Shown here one piece after another: positions 1 through 8,403 of a stretch of 47,919 nucleotides of DNA (positions are counted from its first letter, which is position 1; each line of letters begins with the position of its first letter). Origin of the DNA: Reyranella sp. (GTDB lineage: Bacteria; Pseudomonadota; Alphaproteobacteria; Reyranellales; Reyranellaceae); the NCBI GenBank assembly GCA_029946105.1, contig JAQSDW010000083.1:1-47919 (forward strand), in the 5' to 3' direction. A program made the translations under genes and the position numbers. A model generated the notes under the pieces. That model was not told the origin of the DNA. It saw nothing but the letters and a program-made list of their open reading frames with translations, and searched no databases.

Positions 1-30
1 CGGGGGAGAGGAATATGAAAGCGCGCTTCC
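1..30. repeat. partial copy of a palindromic dispersed repeat
   Basis: The first ~25 bases closely match the centre of the large palindrome at 17641-17734: the GGGGGAGAGG half-arm followed by a loop of the form A(A/G)TATGAA(A/G)GCGC. Only two of about 23 positions differ. The left arm lies outside the window and the right arm (CCTCTCCCCC) is not present here, so this copy is either truncated or diverged. It shows that the 17.6 kb element belongs to a repeat family. Confidence 0.5.
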
Positions 31-119
31 ATCTCAATCGGAAAGACTCTAGCGGTTCGCTCGCCCGGAAACTTGCAGGTTCCGCAGGTTTAAGCTACTA
101 TTTCTGCCATGATGGGAAA

Positions 120-157
120 CGTCCGACGGAGAAATCCGCCGGGCGTTTTGCTTTTTG
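120..157 (+). terminator. intrinsic terminator of an unidentified rightward transcript
   Basis: Arms 120-130 and 135-145 form an 11-bp stem with one A-C mismatch and one G-T wobble, closed by a GAAA tetraloop (131-134), followed by TTTTGCTTTTTG at 146-157. This is a strong Rho-independent terminator reading rightward. No rightward protein gene ends in front of it within the window; the 90 bases between the left-edge repeat and the hairpin could be the 3' end of a small RNA, which I could not identify. From 158 to 317 I see nothing convincing. Confidence 0.75.
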
Positions 158-317
158 ACCGCGGCGTTGATCGATTGCCCATCCGCCGGTCGCGCCGTGT
201 CCACCAACGCCGCGTGTTCACTATTAATATGTAGACGGATCAACGGCTTGGCAGTGATGAGTGGACGCGATGGTGGACACGAAACACCGCTTCGGGTGTC
301 GGGTGAAAAGGGTCCGC

Positions 318-1181
318 TCAGCGCGCCCGTCGCACCGAGGCGAACACGCCTGTCGCCACGCCGCCCAGCACCACGGCAACGCCCAGCAGACGCAGGCCGC
401 CGACCGGTTCGTCGACCAGGAAGGACGCGATGAGAAGGGCGGCACAAGGGACCAGCAGCGAGATGGGTCCGACCTTGGCCGCGGGATAGGTGCGCAGCAG
501 CGTGCCCCAGATGAGGTAGCCCAGCCACATCACCGGCACGACGGTATAGAAGAGCACGAACCAGCCACGCCAGCTGGGCGCCAGGATCGGCGCCAGAAGC
601 GCCTCAGGGCCTTCGAGGACGAGGCTGGCCAGCGCGAACGGGATCGGCGGCAGCACGCTCGCCCACACCGTGACGGCAAACATCGATACGCCGCGCGCCG
701 AGCGAAAGAAGAGGTTGCCGACCGCCCAGGTGAGCGCCGAAAGCAGCGCCAGGCCCACGGCCACAACGCTGGTGGTGCCCTCCACTGAACGGCTGATCAC
801 CACGACTCCGACGGCGGCGATGGCCAGTCCCAGCCATTGGCCCCGCGTGGCGTGCTCGCGCAGGAAAAGGGCGGCCAGCACCACCGTGAGCGGGCCCTGC
901 AATTGCACCAGCACCGAGGTCAGGCCCGGTGGCAGGCCGGCCTGCATGGCGAAGAACAGGAAGATGAACTGGCCCCCGAACATGAAGCCGCCGATGCCGG
1001 CCAGCGTGCCCCAGGAGATGGCGGGCCGGGGCACGAACAGCACCGGCAGCGCGCAGATCAGGAACCGCCAGGTCGAGAAGGCGAAGGGTGAGAACTCGTC
1101 GAGGCCGAAGCGGATGACGGTGAAGTTGAGACCCCACATCGCCACGATGAGAAGCGCCGCGGCTGCGTGGAGCGGTTTCAC
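318..1181 (-). CDS. EamA/DMT-family membrane transporter
   Basis: A 287-residue integral membrane protein with about ten hydrophobic segments in two repeated halves, the pattern of EamA (RhaT/DMT) metabolite exporters. Motifs such as WGLNFTVIRFG at the start and a GPLTVVLAALFLRE stretch near residue 100 are typical of the O-acetylserine/cysteine exporter-like branch. The start is GTG, 4 nt downstream of leuD's stop, so it is probably translated from the leuCD message. The substrate cannot be read from the sequence; an amino acid or a related metabolite is the usual guess for this family. Confidence 0.9.
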   Translation of the reverse strand: MKPLHAAAALLIVAMWGLNFTVIRFGLDEFSPFAFSTWRFLICALPVLFVPRPAISWGTLAGIGGFMFGGQFIFLFFAMQAGLPPGLTSVLVQLQGPLTVVLAALFLREHATRGQWLGLAIAAVGVVVISRSVEGTTSVVAVGLALLSALTWAVGNLFFRSARGVSMFAVTVWASVLPPIPFALASLVLEGPEALLAPILAPSWRGWFVLFYTVVPVMWLGYLIWGTLLRTYPAAKVGPISLLVPCAALLIASFLVDEPVGGLRLLGVAVVLGGVATGVFASVRRAR

Positions 1182-1185
1182 CCGT

Positions 1186-1803
1186 TCACAGCCACACCCA
1201 GGGGCGGGCGGTCTTGTCGGTCGATTGCCAGGCCTCGATCTCGCCCTTGTGGCTCATAGTCTGGGCGATGTCGTCGAGGCCGTTCAGCATCGCATGCTGG
1301 CGCCGCGCATCGATCTGGAAGGGGATGGTGCGGCCGGTCGGCGAGACCACGACGCAATTCTCGAGGTCGACCGTGACGCGGGCATTGCCCGGCGAGGCCT
1401 TCATCTCGTCGGCGAGCAGCTGGATTTCCTCGATCGGCAGCGCCACCGGCAGGATGCCGTTCTGGAAGCAGTTGTTGTTGAAGATGTCGCCGAAATAGGG
1501 GGCGATCACCGTCTTGATGCCGAAGCCCTTGAGCGCCCACACCGCGCCCTCGCGGCTCGAGCCGCAGCCGAAGTTGTCGGCGGCCAGGATGATCGGCGCC
1601 TCGCGATAGGGCTCCTGGTTGAAGATGCAGTCCGGATCTTCGCTGCCGTCCGGCTTGAAGCGGATCTGCTCGAAGCAGAAGGGCCCCAGCCCTTCGCGGC
1701 CGACGTTGTCGACCAAGCGTTCGATGCGGATGATCAGGTCGGTGTCGACGTTCTGGCGCATCATGGGGACGGCGACACCGGTCACCTTGGTGAATTTGTC
1801 CAT
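1186..1803 (-). CDS. leuD: 3-isopropylmalate dehydratase small subunit
   Basis: LeuD pairs with LeuC to isomerise 2-isopropylmalate to 3-isopropylmalate in leucine synthesis (cytoplasm). The 205-residue product has the swivel-domain signatures TDLIIRIERL (near residue 22) and NFGCGSSREGAVWAL (near 75-90), the substrate-recognition loop of the small subunit. The start chosen is the ATG at 1803, preceded by GAGGAAG at good spacing; an upstream in-frame extension overlapping leuC is not part of the protein. The gene lies 13 nt after leuC. Confidence 0.97.
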   Translation of the reverse strand: MDKFTKVTGVAVPMMRQNVDTDLIIRIERLVDNVGREGLGPFCFEQIRFKPDGSEDPDCIFNQEPYREAPIILAADNFGCGSSREGAVWALKGFGIKTVIAPYFGDIFNNNCFQNGILPVALPIEEIQLLADEMKASPGNARVTVDLENCVVVSPTGRTIPFQIDARRQHAMLNGLDDIAQTMSHKGEIEAWQSTDKTARPWVWL

Positions 1804-1816
1804 GGTCAGATCTTCC

Positions 1817-3214
1817 TCACCCAATTTTCCTGACATCGGCGATGGCGCCCTTGATCGCCGCCGCCGCCGCCATGGCGGGGCTGGCGAGATGGGTGCGTGC
1901 GCCGGGACCCTGGCGGCCGACGAAGTTGCGGTTGGAGGTCGAGACGCTGCGCTTGCCGGGCGGTACGCGCTCGCCGTTCGAGGCGAGGCACATCGAGCAG
2001 CCCGGCTCGCGCCATTCGAAGCCGGCCTCAAGGAACACGCGATCGAGACCCTCGGCTTCGGCTTCGGCCTTGATGCGCACCGAGCCGGGCACCACCCAGG
2101 CCGTCACGTGATCGGCCTTGTGCCGTCCCTTCACGATGGCGGCGGCGGCCCGCAGGTCGGAGATGCGGCTATTGGTGCAGGAGCCGATGAACACCCAATC
2201 GACCGGGGTGCCCTCGATCGGCTTGCCGGGCTCGAGGCCCTGGTATTTGAGCGCCGCCTCCCACGCCCCGCGCTTCTCCTCCGGGCCCGTGCTCGGGTCG
2301 GGAATGGCGCGGTCGACGGCGATGACGTGCTCGGGGCTGGTGCCCCAGGTGATCTGCGGCGCCACGTTCTTCATGTCGATCGTGTGCTCGCGATCGAACT
2401 CGGCGTCGGCATCGGTCGGCAGCGTCCGCCAGTGGGCGACGGCGCGGTCCCACATCGCGCCCTTGGGGGCGTAGTCGCGGCCGTTGAGATATTCGTAGGT
2501 CGTATCGTCGGGCGCCACCATGCCGGTGCGGGCGCCCATCTCGATAGTGAGGTTGCAGAGCGTGAGGCGCGCCTCGACGGGCAGCGCCCGCACCCCCGAA
2601 CCTGCATATTCGACCGAATAGCCCGTGCCCGCCGCGGTGCCGAGTTCGCCGATCAGGTGAAGGATCATGTCCTTGGCCGTGACGCCCGGCATCAGTTTGC
2701 CCTCGAAGCTGGCGCGCAGGCGCTTGGGCTTGCGCTGCACCATGGTTTGCGTCGCGATCACATGCACCAGCTCTGACGAGCCGATGCCGAAGGCGAGTGT
2801 CCCCATGCCGCCGTGCGTAGAAGTGTGGCTGTCGCCGCAGACGAGCGTGGTGCCGGGCAGGGTCAGCCCCTGTTCGGGGCCCATCACATGCACGATGCCC
2901 TGTCCGTCCTGGCCGAGATCGAACAGCTTGATGCCGTAGGCGCTGGTGGTCTCGCGCATCGACAGGATCAGCGGCTCGCCGGGCGGAAAGGATTTCTCGG
3001 TGCGGCCGGGCTTGGTCGACATGGTGTGATCGGGTGTGCCGTAGATCAGGCGAGGCTGCGACGGCGGATAGCCCTTCTCGATGGCTTCCTTCAGCGCCTT
3101 GCCGCCCGACATGTCGTGCAACAGCAGCCGGTCGATGTGCAACAGCACGAAGCCGTTGCCGAGGTCGGTGATGACGTGGCTATCCCAGATCTTGTCGAAA
3201 AGCGTCTTGCCCAT
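1817..3214 (-). CDS. leuC: 3-isopropylmalate dehydratase large subunit
   Basis: LeuC is the [4Fe-4S] aconitase-family subunit of isopropylmalate isomerase. At 465 residues it has family length. The cluster ligands are visible as Cys346 (FIGSCTNSR) and Cys406/Cys409 (PGCSMC); HTSTHGGMGTLAFGIG near residue 130-145 is another family signature. A GGAGG ribosome site sits before the ATG at 3214. It lies 27 nt downstream of the TPR gene and 13 nt upstream of leuD, so the four leftward genes (TPR, leuC, leuD, EamA) could be one transcript. leuB is not in the window. Confidence 0.98.
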   Translation of the reverse strand: MGKTLFDKIWDSHVITDLGNGFVLLHIDRLLLHDMSGGKALKEAIEKGYPPSQPRLIYGTPDHTMSTKPGRTEKSFPPGEPLILSMRETTSAYGIKLFDLGQDGQGIVHVMGPEQGLTLPGTTLVCGDSHTSTHGGMGTLAFGIGSSELVHVIATQTMVQRKPKRLRASFEGKLMPGVTAKDMILHLIGELGTAAGTGYSVEYAGSGVRALPVEARLTLCNLTIEMGARTGMVAPDDTTYEYLNGRDYAPKGAMWDRAVAHWRTLPTDADAEFDREHTIDMKNVAPQITWGTSPEHVIAVDRAIPDPSTGPEEKRGAWEAALKYQGLEPGKPIEGTPVDWVFIGSCTNSRISDLRAAAAIVKGRHKADHVTAWVVPGSVRIKAEAEAEGLDRVFLEAGFEWREPGCSMCLASNGERVPPGKRSVSTSNRNFVGRQGPGARTHLASPAMAAAAAIKGAIADVRKIG

Positions 3215-3241
3215 TTGGCGTTTCCTCCGGCGCCGCGGATA

Positions 3242-4489
3242 TCAGCACCTCCCAAGCCACGCCGCCAGCTTTTCGCTCTCGTCCTCGCCGATGACGTCGA
3301 GGTTCGGATACCACGGCGACGGTCCGCGACGCGGACCCCAGAGCCAATCTGCGGAAGGGGACAGCAGCAGGAGCGTGGCAATGCCCAGCGCGGCCGCGAT
3401 CTGCGTCGCCGCGGTGTCGTCGCCGACGACGAAGCCGCACGTCGCGACGTCGGCGGGATCGGTCACGACATCTTTACCTTCCGGGCGCGCCGTCCGCGCA
3501 AACCAGCCCAGTCGGGAAGACGGCTGCACTTTGGGCCGTAGAGCGCCGGGCGGCGGCAGTGCCTCCAGGGTCCAGCCGAGAAAGTGCGGCAGGCTGCGCA
3601 GCGGTGCTGCAGCGGCGAAGCCTTCCAGCGGCGCGTTGCGATCAATGGTGGGCGCATCGATGAGCGCCGCGACGCTGCCGGCGCACTGGATCACCGCATC
3701 GACGCCGCGCGCGCGCAGAGCCTCGGCGCCGCGCAGCAGTATCAGCGCGTCGCGCACGGCCGCGTCGCTCTCAATGTCGGCCTGCTCGGGATAGAGCAGC
3801 AACCGGCCGGAGAACGGTTCCTCGCCTTGCCAGCGCGGCAGCTTCGGCGACCAGCGGTCGCGGTCGGCGAGCTCGAGGCGCGCCTCGTGGTCCGCCAGGC
3901 CGCGCCACCAGTCGCCCTGTCGAAGCAGCAGCTCGCCGCGCCGCAGGCGCAGCCTGGGATCGTCCGGACGGTCCGTCAGCGCCGTATCGAGATCCGCGAG
4001 CGCGCCCCCCCAGTCACCGCGCGCGGCCAGCAGACTCGCGCGTGCAGACAGGCAGGGCAGCATGCGGTGATCGATCGCTAGCGCTTCGCCATAGGCGTGC
4101 TCGGCGTCATCGGGCCGGCCCAGGGCTTCGAGGGTGCGGCCCTTGTTGTGAGCGATGGCAGCGTCGGCGGGCCGCAGCCGCGCCGCACGTTCGAGTGCGT
4201 CGAGGGCGCCGTCATGCTGGCCGAGACGGCCGAGACAGCCGGCCAGATTGACCTGCGCCGCGGCGTCACGCGGCAGGAACGCGGCGGCGCGTTGCAGCGG
4301 GTCAAGCGCCTCGGCGAAGCGGCCGAGCTTCAGCCGGACCTGGCCCAGAAGATGGAGGAGCTGCCCGGAATTGGGGCGCGCCTCGACGGCGCGCGCGAAC
4401 AGGCTCTCGGCGCCGGCGAAGTCGCCGGCTGCCGCGCGCTGCAGGGCGTCGCGGCCCAGCGATTCGATCTGTTGGTCGGAAAGCGCCAC
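3242..4489 (-). CDS. TPR protein with C-terminal glycosyltransferase-like domain
   Basis: A 415-residue protein. Residues 1 to about 190 are consecutive tetratricopeptide repeats (for example LGRLGQHDGALDALERAARL). The C-terminal half contains DTAATQIAAALGIATLLLL followed by a W-x-W-G...SPWYPN stretch, which recurs in bacterial TPR proteins whose C-terminal domain resembles family 9 heptosyltransferases. Whether it transfers a sugar is unknown; no confident catalytic residue can be assigned. The start appears to be GTG at 4489 with a weak ribosome site. It precedes leuC on the same strand. Confidence 0.85.
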   Translation of the reverse strand: MALSDQQIESLGRDALQRAAAGDFAGAESLFARAVEARPNSGQLLHLLGQVRLKLGRFAEALDPLQRAAAFLPRDAAAQVNLAGCLGRLGQHDGALDALERAARLRPADAAIAHNKGRTLEALGRPDDAEHAYGEALAIDHRMLPCLSARASLLAARGDWGGALADLDTALTDRPDDPRLRLRRGELLLRQGDWWRGLADHEARLELADRDRWSPKLPRWQGEEPFSGRLLLYPEQADIESDAAVRDALILLRGAEALRARGVDAVIQCAGSVAALIDAPTIDRNAPLEGFAAAAPLRSLPHFLGWTLEALPPPGALRPKVQPSSRLGWFARTARPEGKDVVTDPADVATCGFVVGDDTAATQIAAALGIATLLLLSPSADWLWGPRRGPSPWYPNLDVIGEDESEKLAAWLGRC

Positions 4490-4551
4490 GCGCGGGCTCT
4501 AGCAGGTCGGCCGGCCCCATCAAAGAGGAAGGTGGCAAAGGCAGAAGGCTG

Positions 4552-4600
4552 CAAAGAAAAAGCCGGCGGTCGACAGGGAGGCTGAGGGTCGACCGCCGGC
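4552..4600 (-). terminator. strong intrinsic terminator after the DUF1127 gene
   Basis: Perfect 13-bp inverted repeat, GCCGGCGGTCGAC at 4562-4574 and its complement at 4588-4600, with a 13-nt loop. Read leftward, the stem is followed by TTTTTCTTT (4553-4561). It lies 62 nt beyond the stop of the DUF1127 gene and ends that transcript before the TPR gene, which must therefore have its own promoter or depend on read-through. Confidence 0.92.
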
Positions 4601-4662
4601 CAGTGTCCGGAGAGGGAAGGGCCCGCGCAGGGTATGGAACGGGCCCACTCCGGATTCGAAGA

Positions 4663-4866
4663 TCAGCCGCGCCAGAAAGGCTTGTTGGCCTCGAACTGGA
4701 TCTCGCTCGAGCTCAGGCCGAGGTCGCGGACAGTGCGATAGTCGAGGCTGGCGAGCTCGCGCCTCTCCTGGGCACGGCGACGCCAGGTTGCGAAAATCTG
4801 GTTGAAGGCGGTGAAGGTGCCGGCCAGCGGCGCCTTGGAACTGTAGTGGAGCGAGATGTCGGCCAT
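4663..4866 (-). CDS. DUF1127 (YjiS-like) small protein
   Basis: A 67-residue basic protein. The C-terminal half, RRELASLDYRTVRDLGLS (residues about 37-54), is the DUF1127 signature (R-E-L-x-x-L-d-d-r-x-L-x-D-i-G-l). Alphaproteobacterial DUF1127 proteins are often small RNA- or stress-linked proteins; Agrobacterium and Rhodobacter members affect RNA turnover and phosphate or carbon responses. GGAGAAG sits before the ATG. It is monocistronic: a strong terminator follows, and a divergent LysR gene lies 116 bp upstream. Confidence 0.93.
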   Translation of the reverse strand: MADISLHYSSKAPLAGTFTAFNQIFATWRRRAQERRELASLDYRTVRDLGLSSSEIQFEANKPFWRG

Positions 4867-4945
4867 CGGACTTCTCCGTAAGGGTTGCGTCTTGTCTGGC
4901 CTGCATGTGTGCTTTGGGCGGGGCCTTTACAAAAGACGATTTGTC

Positions 4946-4963
4946 CTTATTTGATAAGAATAA
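4946..4963. promoter_or_regulatory. candidate LysR-type operator
   Basis: The AT-rich gap between the DUF1127 gene and the divergent LysR gene holds CTTAT-TTG-ATAAG (4946-4958) overlapping TTATT-N7-AATAA (4947-4963). The second has the T-N11-A inverted-repeat form expected for LysR-family regulators, 20 bp upstream of the LysR start codon. Autoregulation, and possibly control of the DUF1127 gene, is inference. Confidence 0.4.
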
Positions 4964-4982
4964 CTCATGTGAAGGATCGTCC

Positions 4983-5885
4983 ATGAAACGAAGCCTGCCA
5001 CCGCTCAACGGCTTGCGTGCCTTCGAAGCCGCTGCCCGCCACATGAGCTTTACCGATGCTGCCGAAGAGTTGAGCGTCACCCAGGCCGCGATCAGCCATC
5101 AGGTGCGGGGGCTCGAGCAACGCCTCGGATTAAAATTGTTCGTGCGCCGGAATCGCTCGCTGCTGCTGTCCGAGGCGGGCCAGGCCTACCTGCCCGCGGT
5201 GCGCGGGGCGTTCGACCAGTTGAACGAGGCGACCGAGAAGCTGCTGCAGAAGGACCGCGGCGGCCATCTCACGGTCACGACCACCGCCTCCTTCACGATG
5301 AAGTGGCTGGTGCCACGGCTGGGCGGCTTCCAGCGCGCCAATCCCGAGATCGATGTGCGCATCAGCACCGGCACCGGGTTGATCGATTTCGGGCGCGAGG
5401 ATGTCGATATCGGCATCCGTTATGGCCGCGGCCACTGGCCGGGGCTAACGGCCGAACGCCTGGTCATGGAGGACGTCATGCCGGTCTGCGCGCCGGCGCT
5501 CCTCAAGGGCCCCAACCCGCTCAAGAAGCCGGCCGACCTCAAGCGCTTCACCCTGATCCATCTCGGCAACTTCCCCGACGATTGGCAGGTCTGGCTGACG
5601 GCGGCCGGGGTCAAGGGCATCGATGCCTCGCGCGGCGTGTCGTTCGATTTCCCGGTGGCGGGCTACCAGGCGGCGATGGATGGATTGGGCGTGGCGCTCG
5701 GCCGCCACCCGCTGGTCGAGCCCGACCTCAAGGCGGGACGGCTGGTCGTGCCCTTCGAGTTCAAGATGTCGAGCGAGTTCGCCTATTATCTCGTCTACCC
5801 GCCGGAGGCGATCCGGCGGCGCAAGATCAAGGCGTTCCGCGACTGGCTGATGCCGCTGGCCGAACTGGGGCCGCGCCCCAGCTAG
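4983..5885 (+). CDS. LysR-family regulator, GcvA-like
   Basis: A 300-residue transcription regulator. The N-terminal winged helix-turn-helix is clear (PPLNGLRAFEAAARH, then ELSVTQAAISHQVRGLEQRL, residues about 5-50), followed by a periplasmic-binding-type effector domain. The wording of the N-terminus and the INFGREDVDIGIRYGRG-like stretch near residue 140 resemble the GcvA group. The start at ATG 4983 has GAAGGA upstream; an in-frame extension to 4905 has no family similarity. The effector and targets are unknown. It is divergent from the DUF1127 gene and convergent with the cytochrome gene. Confidence 0.93.
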   Translation: MKRSLPPLNGLRAFEAAARHMSFTDAAEELSVTQAAISHQVRGLEQRLGLKLFVRRNRSLLLSEAGQAYLPAVRGAFDQLNEATEKLLQKDRGGHLTVTTTASFTMKWLVPRLGGFQRANPEIDVRISTGTGLIDFGREDVDIGIRYGRGHWPGLTAERLVMEDVMPVCAPALLKGPNPLKKPADLKRFTLIHLGNFPDDWQVWLTAAGVKGIDASRGVSFDFPVAGYQAAMDGLGVALGRHPLVEPDLKAGRLVVPFEFKMSSEFAYYLVYPPEAIRRRKIKAFRDWLMPLAELGPRPS

Positions 5886-5894
5886 AAACCGGAC

Positions 5895-6665
5895 CTAAAG
5901 CGTTCTCAGGAACGCAACAATATCGCGCTTGTCGGCGTCGCTCAGCGTGTCCTTGCTGTCGTTCTTCTTCCTGTAGAAATCCCACATGAAGGTAACGGCC
6001 TCGTCGAGGCTCTTGAAGCGGCCGTCGTGGAAATAAGGTCCGGTCTTCGACACGTTGCGCAGCGATGGCACCTTGAAGGCGCCGCCGCTGCCGACATCCT
6101 CGGGCCCTTTCTTGTCGTAGGACGCCGGCACGTGGCAGGTCATGCAGCCCGCTTTGCCGGCGAACAGGTCGTAGCCGCGCTTGACGTCGGCCGGCGCGTT
6201 GTCGCGCGGCATGCCGTCGTTGTTGAGCAAGGGCGCCGGCCCGTTGGGCAGGGATTTCATGTAGGCCGCCAGCGCCGCCAGCGTCTCCTTGCTGGGCTCA
6301 GTGCCCTTCATGCGGTTGACGATGATGCCGCGGATGTTGGTCTCGATCGACGCGATGTTGCCGGCCCACGACCATTCGGCCTGGCGCGTTCCCGCGCCCC
6401 ACATGGTGGGAGTGCTGCGGCCGCGCGGATCGCCGTCCGGCACGATTTCCAGTCCGACGTAGGTCTTGTTGTCGGTATGGCCGTTCATCGGATGGCAGGT
6501 GGCGCAGGAAATCTGCGCGCCGCCCGACAGGCTTTTGTCGTTGAACAGGGTCCGGCCCGTGTCGATCATCTGGGCGGTGGGCGGGGCGGCGGTTTGAGCG
6601 CCGGTCTGTGCGAACGCCGGCAGCGGCAGGGCGACGAGGGCGGCGACGACGAGTAGACGCTTCAT
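5895..6665 (-). CDS. secreted di-haem cytochrome c (peroxidase/MauG-like)
   Basis: A 256-residue exported protein. MKRLLVVAALVALPLPAFA is a Sec signal peptide. Two CxxCH haem-attachment sites are present: Cys54-Cys57-His58 (CATCH) and Cys174-Cys177-His178 (CMTCH). The stretch TGPYFHDGRFKSLDEAV near the C-terminus is characteristic of bacterial cytochrome c peroxidases and MauG relatives. It is shorter than classical CcpA (about 320-340 residues), so peroxidase activity is not assured. The start at 6665 has GGAG at good spacing; an upstream extension is rejected because it would bury the signal peptide. Confidence 0.9.
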   Translation of the reverse strand: MKRLLVVAALVALPLPAFAQTGAQTAAPPTAQMIDTGRTLFNDKSLSGGAQISCATCHPMNGHTDNKTYVGLEIVPDGDPRGRSTPTMWGAGTRQAEWSWAGNIASIETNIRGIIVNRMKGTEPSKETLAALAAYMKSLPNGPAPLLNNDGMPRDNAPADVKRGYDLFAGKAGCMTCHVPASYDKKGPEDVGSGGAFKVPSLRNVSKTGPYFHDGRFKSLDEAVTFMWDFYRKKNDSKDTLSDADKRDIVAFLRTL

Positions 6666-6745
6666 GCCTGTCTCCATCCCGGATTGTCGTTTCTTGTTGT
6701 GATTTACGTACGCCCGCCGCCGGTGGATCACAAGTCACGGTCCGA

Positions 6746-6765
6746 TTATTTGCATTTACAAATAA
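6746..6765. promoter_or_regulatory. 20-bp palindrome, candidate operator
   Basis: Perfect inverted repeat TTATTTG-N6-CAAATAA in the divergent gap between the cytochrome gene (starts 6665) and the luciferase-like monooxygenase gene (starts 6804), 39 bp before the latter. A MarR-family regulator is encoded just downstream of that monooxygenase, and MarR proteins bind palindromes of this size and AT content. Assignment to that regulator is inference. Confidence 0.4.
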
Positions 6766-6803
6766 ATGAACCGGCGCGATCATTCGCGCCCGGAGGGAAC
6801 GTC

Positions 6804-7862
6804 ATGCAATTCGGCTACTTCACGCTGAGCGACAATCGCTATCCCGGCAATCCGCGGGCGCCTGAGCAGTTCATCAAGGACATCTTCGCCGAGGCGCTGT
6901 GGGCCGAGAAGGTCGGGCTGAACTCGGCCTGGATCGGCGAGCATCATTTCAATCTTTTAGGCGTCAATGCCTCGCCTCTGGCGATCCTGGCGCAGCTCGC
7001 GGGGGCCACCACGAAGCTGCGGCTGGCGCCCGCCGTCACGCTGCTGCCGGTGCATCATCCGCTGCATGTCGCCGAAGAGTGGGCGACGCTCGATCTGCTG
7101 TCGGGCGGTCGCGTCGACTTCGCGGCTGGCCGCGGCTACGACCGCAAGGAATACGAGCCGTTCCAGGCGCCGTTCGGCCAATCGGCCGAGCTCTTCGCCG
7201 AAGGGCTGGAGATCGTATGGCGTGCCTGGACCGAACCCGGGAAGTGGTCGCACAAGGGCAAGTTCTACCAGTTCGACGACGTCGAGATACGGCCGCGACC
7301 GGCCCAGAATCCGCTCCGCCCCTATGTCGCGTGCTTTTCCCGGCCGTCGATGGAACTCGCGGCCAGCAACGACTGGAACGTCATCTATGCGCCGTTTGCG
7401 GCGGCCATGGTTTACGGCTCGCTGACCGATGCCGTGCGCGTCTATCGCGAGACCTGCGAGGCAACGTTCAAGCGGCCGATGCGGCGCGCCATGTGCTCCT
7501 ACTTCATCCATATCGCGTCGACGCTGGAGGAGGAGCAGTATGGCAAGCAGGCCCTGGTGCGCTATTTCCAGGATGCGCTGATCGCGGCCTTTCCGTCCGC
7601 GTCGGGCGAGAACGTGCCGCCGACATACAAGTATTTCGTCGAGATCGTGAACATCCTGCGCGACATGCGGCCCGAGAAGTTGACCGACAAGTCGATCCTG
7701 TGCGGCAGCCCCCAGCACATCGTCGACACGCTGAAGCAGGTCGAAGCCGCCGGCATCGCCGAGGTGATCCTCTATTTCAACTACGGCCAGATACCGCACG
7801 CTCTGGTGAAGGAACAGATGGAGCGTTTCATGCGCGATGTGGCGCCGCACTTCGCGGCCTGA
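6804..7862 (+). CDS. LLM-class flavin-dependent monooxygenase
   Basis: A 352-residue luciferase-like (F420/FMN TIM-barrel) oxidoreductase. The N-terminus MQFGYFTLSDN and the AEKVGLNSAWIGEHHF block (residues about 32-47) match bacterial luciferase-family proteins, as does TTKLRLAPAVTLLPVHHPL near residue 70-85. Partners and substrate are not deducible. The start at 6804 follows GGAGGGAAC; the longer in-frame reading from 6684 overlaps the operator region and is unlikely. It is probably cotranscribed with the MarR gene 32 nt downstream. Confidence 0.93.
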   Translation: MQFGYFTLSDNRYPGNPRAPEQFIKDIFAEALWAEKVGLNSAWIGEHHFNLLGVNASPLAILAQLAGATTKLRLAPAVTLLPVHHPLHVAEEWATLDLLSGGRVDFAAGRGYDRKEYEPFQAPFGQSAELFAEGLEIVWRAWTEPGKWSHKGKFYQFDDVEIRPRPAQNPLRPYVACFSRPSMELAASNDWNVIYAPFAAAMVYGSLTDAVRVYRETCEATFKRPMRRAMCSYFIHIASTLEEEQYGKQALVRYFQDALIAAFPSASGENVPPTYKYFVEIVNILRDMRPEKLTDKSILCGSPQHIVDTLKQVEAAGIAEVILYFNYGQIPHALVKEQMERFMRDVAPHFAA

Positions 7863-7894
7863 TCCCCGCGGCCTGATCCCCGCGGCCTGATCCC
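7854..7894 (+). repeat. 14-bp tandem repeat across a stop codon
   Basis: The unit GCGGCCTGATCCCC occurs at 7854-7867 and 7868-7881, and again without its last base at 7882-7894. The first unit contains the TGA of the monooxygenase (7860-7862) and the last abuts the ATG of the MarR gene (7895). The array forms essentially the whole intergenic gap and looks like replication slippage. Confidence 0.95.
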
Positions 7895-8347
7895 ATGAAC
7901 CCGCTCGACGGTTATCTGCCCTACCTGTTGAACCGGGCTGGCGCGCGCATCGCCACGGCCTTCTGCGAGGAGGTGCGCCCGCTCGGCGCCACCCTGCAGA
8001 CTTGGCGCGTGCTGGCCGCCCTTCACGAACGCGACGGTCGCCGCATGGGGGATCTGTCGGAAACGACGTCGATCGAAGTGTCGACACTGACGCGCCTCGT
8101 CGATGGCATGGAAAAGAAGGATCTGGTGTCGCGGCGGCGCGATGCCGCCGACGCCCGTGCCGTCACGCTTCACGCCACGCCCGCCGGACGGCGGCTCACC
8201 CGGCGCCTGCTGCCGATCGCCGAGCGCTACGAGACGGTGGCGCTGGCCGGCTTCAATGGGGCGGAAGCCGAGGCCCTGAAGGCAGCGCTTCGGCGGCTCT
8301 ACGCCAACATGGAGGCGCTGGAGAAACCGCGGCGCCAGCGCGGTTGA
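7895..8347 (+). CDS. MarR-family transcription regulator
   Basis: A 150-residue winged-helix regulator. The DNA-binding core reads MGDLSETTSIEVSTLTRLVD then KKDLVSRRR-DAADARAV (residues about 50-90), the recognition helix and wing of MarR proteins, followed by an ALTxxG-like T-P-A-G-R-R-L segment. It probably controls the adjacent monooxygenase and perhaps the flavoprotein downstream; a candidate operator lies at 6746-6765. The ligand is unknown. No good ribosome site is seen because the tandem repeat occupies that space, so translation may be coupled. Confidence 0.92.
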   Translation: MNPLDGYLPYLLNRAGARIATAFCEEVRPLGATLQTWRVLAALHERDGRRMGDLSETTSIEVSTLTRLVDGMEKKDLVSRRRDAADARAVTLHATPAGRRLTRRLLPIAERYETVALAGFNGAEAEALKAALRRLYANMEALEKPRRQRG

Positions 8348-8403
8348 ACTCGGCCTGAAACGGGCCGATGCTGTTTGCGAATCGTTTGCAAGGAGCTTTC
8401 AAA

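Noticed and set aside
25..119. 6S, SRP or tmRNA gene before the left-edge terminator
   Set aside because: I checked for remembered signatures (SRP apical loop, tmRNA acceptor end) and found none; kept only as an open possibility.
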